Shown: piece after piece, positions 15,035-19,167 of the stretch
How the letters are laid out: each line of letters starts with the position of its first letter
Position numbering within the stretch: position 1 is the stretch's first letter
Assembly: GCA_003230355.1 (NCBI GenBank)
Contig: QIDD01000001.1
Span: forward strand, 1 to 19,167
Origin: Methanobacteriota archaeon
GTDB taxonomy: Archaea > Hydrothermarchaeota > Hydrothermarchaeia > Hydrothermarchaeales > SZUA-236
Length of the DNA: 19,167 nucleotides
Reading direction: 5' to 3'
Position numbers and translations under genes: made by a program
Notes under the pieces: model-generated
Told to the model about the DNA's origin: nothing
What the model saw: only the letters and a program-made list of their open reading frames with translations
Database searches by the model: none

Positions 15035-15044
15035 ATTATTTATG
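15035..15044 (+). promoter_or_regulatory. Putative TATA box before the thermonuclease remnant
   Basis: ATTATTTATG lies in the 186-base gap before the ATG at 15133 and would give a leader of roughly 65 bases. A second AT-rich stretch at 15049-15058 is an alternative. Confidence 0.3.
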
Positions 15045-15132
15045 GGAACTTTAATATGTTGACCTGGGTGTGAGAGATTAGGTGATGAAATTTCCGGGGA
15101 GTCTGTGAAATTCAAATTCGAGGAGGTAATCT

Positions 15133-15439
15133 ATGAACAAGAAGCTGTACAATTACCGGGCGGTTGTCAAGTCGGTTTATGACGGTGACACCTGCACAGT
15201 TGACATTGACCTGGGGCTTGGGACATGGGTTCACGGGGAAAAGCTGCGGTTGTATCGGATAAACGCGCCTGAAGTGCGTGGATTTTCTCAGGAGCAAAAT
15301 CGATGGTAAAGAAATCATCATCAAAACAGTCAAGGACAAGAAGGGGAAGTACGGCCGCTATCTTGCAGACATATTTCTCGCGAGTGGAGAGGGCAAATGG
15401 ATTAATATCAATGATCTTGCGGTTTACAAGGATTATTGA
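15133..15439 (+). pseudogene. Thermonuclease (SNase-like) gene, frameshifted and internally deleted
   Basis: From ATG 15133 (with GAGGAGG at 15120-15126) the frame encodes 58 residues beginning NYRAVVKSVYDGDTCTVDIDLG and running to Y-R-I-N-A-P-E-V-R-G, then stops at TAA 15307-15309. The family continues in another frame from about 15302: DGKEIIIKTVKDKKGKYGRY, then L-A-D-I-F and I-N-I-N-D-L-A, ending at TGA 15437-15439. These are the N- and C-terminal halves of the staphylococcal-nuclease fold, with catalytic D-G-D, R and E residues visible. The helix that normally joins them is missing, so an internal deletion caused the frameshift. The DNA/RNA-cleaving activity is probably lost. The good ribosome site and little other decay suggest a recent event, or less likely a sequencing error. 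Confidence 0.8.
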
Positions 15440-15465
15440 TTGAGTGAATTAGGAGATTATATCTC

Positions 15466-16653
15466 ATGTCCAAAAATAAGGTTTGGTTCTCCCACGGCGA
15501 GGAGATATATGAGGTTAAAAAAGGAGGGTTTTTGAAGAAGGGCGGGTTTGCCTGGACTGGTAAAACCAAGATTTGGAACTGGGATAACTGCACGGTTGGA
15601 CTTGCTAAACCAACGAGTGATAGAACGCTTATTATTGTTAGAAGCGTTGCAAACAAGAACAGCAAGTTCATGGGTGATAGACCGGTTAAGGTTAGTTTTA
15701 TGCTCGGTTTTGAAATAAAAAGAATCGTTTCTGGACCAGGGTTCGAAAAGCCTGATAAAGGCATTGGCACGCTGAAAAAAGGAGTGTGGAATGGAAGTAA
15801 AGGGAGGTATGTGATTCGACTGCGCGGGAGTCCGGCTGGCGATGGATTTGATTGGTCTGATGATTACTGGATTTGGGTGTATGATGATGATCTGAGTGGG
15901 ATGAAAAATATTGACGCCCTCCACCGGCAGATCGAAGATAACCTGAGTTCAAAAATAACTTCTGATAACATCTTTAGGGTTGGTGATGCTTCAGCAAATG
16001 AAGAGATTGTTCCGGTTATCTATCAGCCGGCGGTTGACTCGTTGAAAAACTTTATACGAGAGATTAATTGCAAGCGGCAGCAGAAAAACGGCGTCGAAGA
16101 AGTGGAGGTTACGCTGATCTTTGAAAACGAGCGTTTGCAGAAGAGCGATGACTTTGATAAAACCTATAAGTTTGCTAGAAAAGACCTCCTCTTCGGCCGG
16201 GAAAAAGACATTGAAAGATTTAAAATCATACTGAAAGATGGAAAACCAGATCACCTTCTTTTTCCAGGGATTTATAGTAAAGAAGTGGAGAACGGTGTTT
16301 GCCGGGAGCGGGATATTTTATTTGACAGCACACACGGCGACACAACAAAAAACCCGGACAACACACCGAAAAGACCCATTGAATACTTCTTCGCAGACGT
16401 AAATCACCCTGTGGTTTTTGTAAACACTTCAAATCACGCTATGGCAGGGGATGATGCAAATCACAGGCTTTGGAAATGGGAGTACATCCCTTGGGAGGAG
16501 GATGGAGCCGCCGTCTACCACGGTAACATCTCACTAGAGGATGTGGAAGCCAGGTTCCCTGAGCCTCCGCTTTTGGGAATTCCGAAATGGATATTTGACA
16601 GGGTCAACAGGTTAAGACAGAAAAATCGAGCCTCCTGTGATTCAGAACTCTAA
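15466..16653 (+). CDS. Unrecognised 395-aa soluble protein
   Basis: I do not recognise a family. The protein is soluble with no signal peptide or membrane segment. The N-terminal ~110 residues are rich in W, K and G. The middle is charged and helical (about residues 145-260). The C-terminal ~100 residues contain a compact block with I-E-Y-F-F-A-D-V-N-H-P-V-V-F-V, N-H-A-M-A-G-D-D-A-N-H and W-K-W-E-Y-I-P-W-E, whose Asp, His and Trp residues look conserved. The ATG has AGGAG at 15451-15455, 26 bases after the thermonuclease remnant, so the two were probably one unit. An accessory role is inferred from that neighbour only. Confidence 0.7.
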   Translation: MSKNKVWFSHGEEIYEVKKGGFLKKGGFAWTGKTKIWNWDNCTVGLAKPTSDRTLIIVRSVANKNSKFMGDRPVKVSFMLGFEIKRIVSGPGFEKPDKGIGTLKKGVWNGSKGRYVIRLRGSPAGDGFDWSDDYWIWVYDDDLSGMKNIDALHRQIEDNLSSKITSDNIFRVGDASANEEIVPVIYQPAVDSLKNFIREINCKRQQKNGVEEVEVTLIFENERLQKSDDFDKTYKFARKDLLFGREKDIERFKIILKDGKPDHLLFPGIYSKEVENGVCRERDILFDSTHGDTTKNPDNTPKRPIEYFFADVNHPVVFVNTSNHAMAGDDANHRLWKWEYIPWEEDGAAVYHGNISLEDVEARFPEPPLLGIPKWIFDRVNRLRQKNRASCDSEL

Positions 16654-16657
16654 GGCT

Positions 16658-16668
16658 AAACGTTTATT
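16658..16668 (+). promoter_or_regulatory. Putative TATA box of the SpoIIM-like gene
   Basis: AAACGTTTATT ends 24 bases before the ATG at 16693, and no ribosome site precedes that ATG. A leaderless transcript is expected. Confidence 0.4.
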
Positions 16669-16692
16669 GCCTAGAATACTAATCTACCTGAC

Positions 16693-17265
16693 ATGCTTAA
16701 ACGCAGCGCCGCAATTTATACTGGAGGTTTTCTATTTGGACTGGTGTCCTCGGCACTTATAATCGCGTTCTATCCTTCGCTTTACGAAGCATTTCTAGAG
16801 TTTCTGCGACGCCGAGTTGAAACCCAGAGCCGTGTAATCGAAAACTTCACGCTCATGATTATTGTAAATAACCTGCTAGCCGCCGGCATCGCATCCTTCG
16901 GCGGAGTAGGGGTTTCAAAGCTTGTAAACATATTCAACCCAAAGGCTGCAAAGAACAAGGCGCTGCTCTACTCTCTTCCAGTGGGAATACTCTTTGTAAA
17001 CGGCGAGATACTTGGGCTTCTCGGTGCACTCTATATAGAGCAGGCCTCGCGCTTTCTCTCTGGAATATTTCCACACGGATTTTTTGAAATTCCTGCGATC
17101 ATCCTTTCAGGCGCCATTGGACTAGGGATTTCAGAGGAGTCAAAGAATTTTGAAAATGACTTTCAGACCGATTTAAACAACCATGCAAAGCAAAATCTCA
17201 AAAGATTTACGATCGTAGTTCTATTGATAATAATTGGAGGAATGCTTGAGGGCGGCGCACTTTAA
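16693..17265 (+). CDS. SpoIIM-like (DUF95) membrane protein
   Basis: A 190-aa integral membrane protein with about five hydrophobic segments (near residues 10-27, 53-70, 92-113, 133-148, 172-188). The segment HGFFEIPAIILSGAIGLGI is the signature of the SpoIIM/DUF95 family, which is widespread in archaea despite being named after a Bacillus sporulation protein. Its function in archaea is not known. The start is ATG 16693, probably leaderless. Its stop overlaps the end of the convergent HdrB-like gene by four bases. Confidence 0.82.
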   Translation: MLKRSAAIYTGGFLFGLVSSALIIAFYPSLYEAFLEFLRRRVETQSRVIENFTLMIIVNNLLAAGIASFGGVGVSKLVNIFNPKAAKNKALLYSLPVGILFVNGEILGLLGALYIEQASRFLSGIFPHGFFEIPAIILSGAIGLGISEESKNFENDFQTDLNNHAKQNLKRFTIVVLLIIIGGMLEGGAL

Positions 17266-18152
17266 GTTGAAACTGGGAGAGACTCAACGTATTTCAAAAC
17301 CTTCTTTGTGGATGTGAGGTTTTTTTGCAGGCCGAGCTTTTTAGGTGAGATTCCAAGGGCAAGACCGATAATCTGTGTGAAATAGATGATAGGCACGCCC
17401 AGCTCTGTTTCAAACTTCTTCTGCATCCGTTTCTGCTTAAAATCAAGGTTCAAATGACAGAGCGGACACATGGTGACAACCGCATCGGCCCCGGCATCCT
17501 TGGCGCCTTTGAGTATATCATAGCTGAGTCTGAGGGCAACATCCTCCTGAGTTAGAAGCACTGATGAGCCACAGCAGGCAGCAGTAAACCGGTCAAAAGG
17601 CACGACCTCAGCCCCTAAAACCTCAAGCACCTGATTCATAGAGGTGGGATTTTCAGCCGAATCAATCGCAATCTCAGGCGGACGAAGCGCGAGACAGCCG
17701 TGATAAGGCGCGAGACGAAGACCTGTAAGCCTGCGACGAACCAGTTTCTCAAGTGCCTCAGGCCCAATGTCATGAAGAACCACATCCAGCAGATGGCGCA
17801 CCTTGACCGTGCCCTTCACCTGATGTCCGGTGTCACGTATAAGACTGTTGATCTCATCCTTCTTAGCTGGGTTCTCGCTAAAAAGAATCGCTGCGTGCGC
17901 CAGGTTGTTATAGCACTCATTGCATATTGTGAGGATGTCAAGACCCATTTCCTCGGCAATCGCAATATTTCGAGCTTGAAGCGCAAGTGTGAGATCATGG
18001 CCGTGGGACGGACTAGACGATGCTCCGCAGCAGTTCCAATCAGGCATGTCAACAAGCTCAAGCCCCAGCTCCTTTGCAGTGGCAAGCGTTGATACCTGAT
18101 ACTCAAGCCCGGAGCCAAAGATAGTGCACCCCGGATAATAGGCGTATTTCAT
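17262..18152 (-). CDS. HdrB-type CCG protein (second of a tandem pair)
   Basis: A 296-aa protein with both CCG cysteine motifs: C9, C41-C42, C77, C80 (C-x31-CC-x34-CxxC) and C153, C193-C194, C229, C232 (C-x39-CC-x34-CxxC). This matches heterodisulfide reductase subunit B, where the motifs bind non-cubane 4Fe-4S clusters that cleave CoM-S-S-CoB or another disulfide. The starts MKYAYYPGC and D-W-N-C-C-G are typical of HdrB. It is downstream of a paralog in the same orientation, separated by 31 bases, and no HdrA or HdrC is in the window. TfrB/SdhE-like or other CCG disulfide or electron-transfer enzymes are alternatives, so the substrate is not assignable from sequence. Confidence 0.87.
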   Translation of the reverse strand: MKYAYYPGCTIFGSGLEYQVSTLATAKELGLELVDMPDWNCCGASSSPSHGHDLTLALQARNIAIAEEMGLDILTICNECYNNLAHAAILFSENPAKKDEINSLIRDTGHQVKGTVKVRHLLDVVLHDIGPEALEKLVRRRLTGLRLAPYHGCLALRPPEIAIDSAENPTSMNQVLEVLGAEVVPFDRFTAACCGSSVLLTQEDVALRLSYDILKGAKDAGADAVVTMCPLCHLNLDFKQKRMQKKFETELGVPIIYFTQIIGLALGISPKKLGLQKNLTSTKKVLKYVESLPVST

Positions 18153-18183
18153 TATTAGACCATTAACAGGACGGGCTGGGCCA

Positions 18184-19152
18184 CTATCTCAGCTCAAAGA
18201 CAAGTCTCTTGATTCGCCCCTCTTCTTCTAGAGATATGCTCACGCCTGGGACCTCGATCTCACCTGTAAACTCAATTCCCAAAAGATCCAGTATCCTCCT
18301 CGGCGAAGTAATGTTTTTATCAAGGCCCAGGGTTGCAGGATCCAGGCCGAGGCCTAGACCCACTAATTGTGGAAAGTATAGGATTGGAATATCGATTGAG
18401 ATTCCGAATGTCTCCTCCACAAGCTGCTGCTTGGCGTCAAGGTTCATATGACACATTGGGCATGGAACGATTATGCAGTTCGCACCAGCTCTTTTTGCAC
18501 CGAGGAGGAGGTTTTTGATAAGCTTAAGCGCCACGTCTTCCTTGGGAAGGATGAGCGCGCCTCCGCAGCAGGCAGTCTTATAATCTGCATAGTCAACAAC
18601 CTCTGCTCCCAGGGCCTTTGCAATATTGTCCATGGTCTGCGGGTTTTCAACCCGGTCAAAATTGGCGACGTCTGGAGGCCTGACAACTAGGCAGCCGTAA
18701 TAAGGTGCAATCCTTAGCTTTGATAGGTCGATTTTCCTATTTTCACTTAGACGTTCATATCCTACATCGTTTGCCACAACGTCAAGTGCGTGCTTAACCT
18801 CGGTTTTACCCTTGAACTCCAGGTCTGCGTCTGCAAGAACAGAGTTAACAAGACGACGCTCATGGTCATTTTCACGCAGCTGCTTGTTCACAGTCGCAAG
18901 ATTGTGGAAGCACTCACTGCAGGGCGCGATAATCGTGTCCACATCAGATTCCTCGGCAATCGCCAGGTTACGTGCCGGCAGCGCAAGGGAGAGGGTGTGA
19001 TTTATCGCGTGGCCTGCTGTTGCGCCGCAGCAGTTCCAATCTTCAATGTCAGGGGTGTCGATTCCCAGGGCTTCGAACATGGCCTTCGAGGCGATATTGT
19101 ACTCTTTTGCTGAGGAAACAAGGGAGCAACCAGGGTAGTAAGCATACTTCAT
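18184..19152 (-). CDS. HdrB-type CCG protein (first of a tandem pair)
   Basis: A 322-aa protein with the same architecture as its downstream paralog: C9, C41-C42, C78 and C81 in the first CCG motif, and a second motif built on P-Y-Y-G-C, T-A-C-C-G-G and V-P-C-P-M-C. It has a C-terminal extension of about 25 residues (E-F-T-G-E-I-E-V-P-G-V-S-I-S), which its neighbour lacks. The ATG at 19152 has GAGG at the window's right edge, and the operon may extend beyond it, possibly to HdrC or HdrA. Both copies keep the full cysteine set, so neither looks degenerate. Confidence 0.87.
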   Translation of the reverse strand: MKYAYYPGCSLVSSAKEYNIASKAMFEALGIDTPDIEDWNCCGATAGHAINHTLSLALPARNLAIAEESDVDTIIAPCSECFHNLATVNKQLRENDHERRLVNSVLADADLEFKGKTEVKHALDVVANDVGYERLSENRKIDLSKLRIAPYYGCLVVRPPDVANFDRVENPQTMDNIAKALGAEVVDYADYKTACCGGALILPKEDVALKLIKNLLLGAKRAGANCIIVPCPMCHMNLDAKQQLVEETFGISIDIPILYFPQLVGLGLGLDPATLGLDKNITSPRRILDLLGIEFTGEIEVPGVSISLEEEGRIKRLVFELR

Positions 19153-19167
19153 TTCTCGCCCTCGAGG

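Noticed and set aside
15085..15108. Eight-codon open frame (MKFPGSL and stop) before the thermonuclease remnant
   Set aside because: It follows AGGTG and could be a leader peptide, but nothing beyond chance supports translation or regulation.
15133..15309. 58-codon frame as a real small protein
   Set aside because: It is the N-terminal half of an SNase domain, whose other half follows in a different frame, so a broken gene explains it better.
15457..15924. Minus-strand frames opposite the 395-aa gene
   Set aside because: Low-complexity translations rich in Ile, His, Asn and Pro, with no start signal, while the plus-strand gene has a clear ribosome site.

Overview
The window is almost certainly archaeal chromosome. 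The evidence is a thermosome N-terminus at the left edge, an archaeal-type phosphoglycolate phosphatase, a corrinoid iron-sulfur subunit of acetyl-CoA decarbonylase/synthase (CdhE), two HdrB-type proteins, several Roadblock/LC7 proteins, and AT-rich TATA-like boxes about 25-30 bases before many starts, some of them leaderless. The metabolism suggested is an anaerobe or facultative anaerobe with a Wood-Ljungdahl (CODH/ACS) branch that also makes heme. I cannot fix the lineage from sequence alone. A Thermoplasmatota-like or other euryarchaeal group is plausible, and a Roadblock-rich lineage cannot be excluded.

Layout. 1-91 (-): 5' end of a thermosome gene, divergent from a NapH/NosR-like membrane polyferredoxin (284-1303). 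1529-2050: a small PAS protein. 2199-7577 (+): a heme block of an AhbD-like radical SAM/SPASM protein, HemE, HemH (ferrochelatase), HemY (porphyrinogen oxidase) and an overlapping phosphoglycolate phosphatase, followed by a stand-alone CheY-like receiver (7601-7993). 7990-11510 (-): a Roadblock cluster, with two paralogous proteins of about 240 aa (Roadblock plus an unrecognised C-terminal domain), two tiny membrane proteins, a 292-aa DUF2226/PATAN-like protein and a stand-alone Roadblock protein. 11689-12051 (+): a small membrane protein. 12067-14946 (-): biotin carboxylase (PycA/AccC type) coupled to CdhE. 15133-16653 (+): a decayed thermonuclease gene and an unrecognised 395-aa protein. 16693-17265 (+): a SpoIIM-like membrane protein. 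17262-19152 (-): two tandem HdrB-type CCG proteins.

The most interesting reading is the heme block. HemE would make coproporphyrinogen III, HemY oxidise it to coproporphyrin III, HemH insert iron to give coproheme, and AhbD convert coproheme to heme b. That would be a coproporphyrin-dependent route whose final step is done by AhbD instead of HemQ. No HemQ, HemN/HemF or AhbA/B/C is present in the window. This is inference from gene content.

The second notable unit is the Roadblock cluster, which lacks the small Ras-like GTPase usually partnered with such proteins and sits tail-to-tail with an orphan receiver domain. No tRNA, rRNA, CRISPR array, insertion sequence or gene-free stretch longer than about 300 bases was seen.
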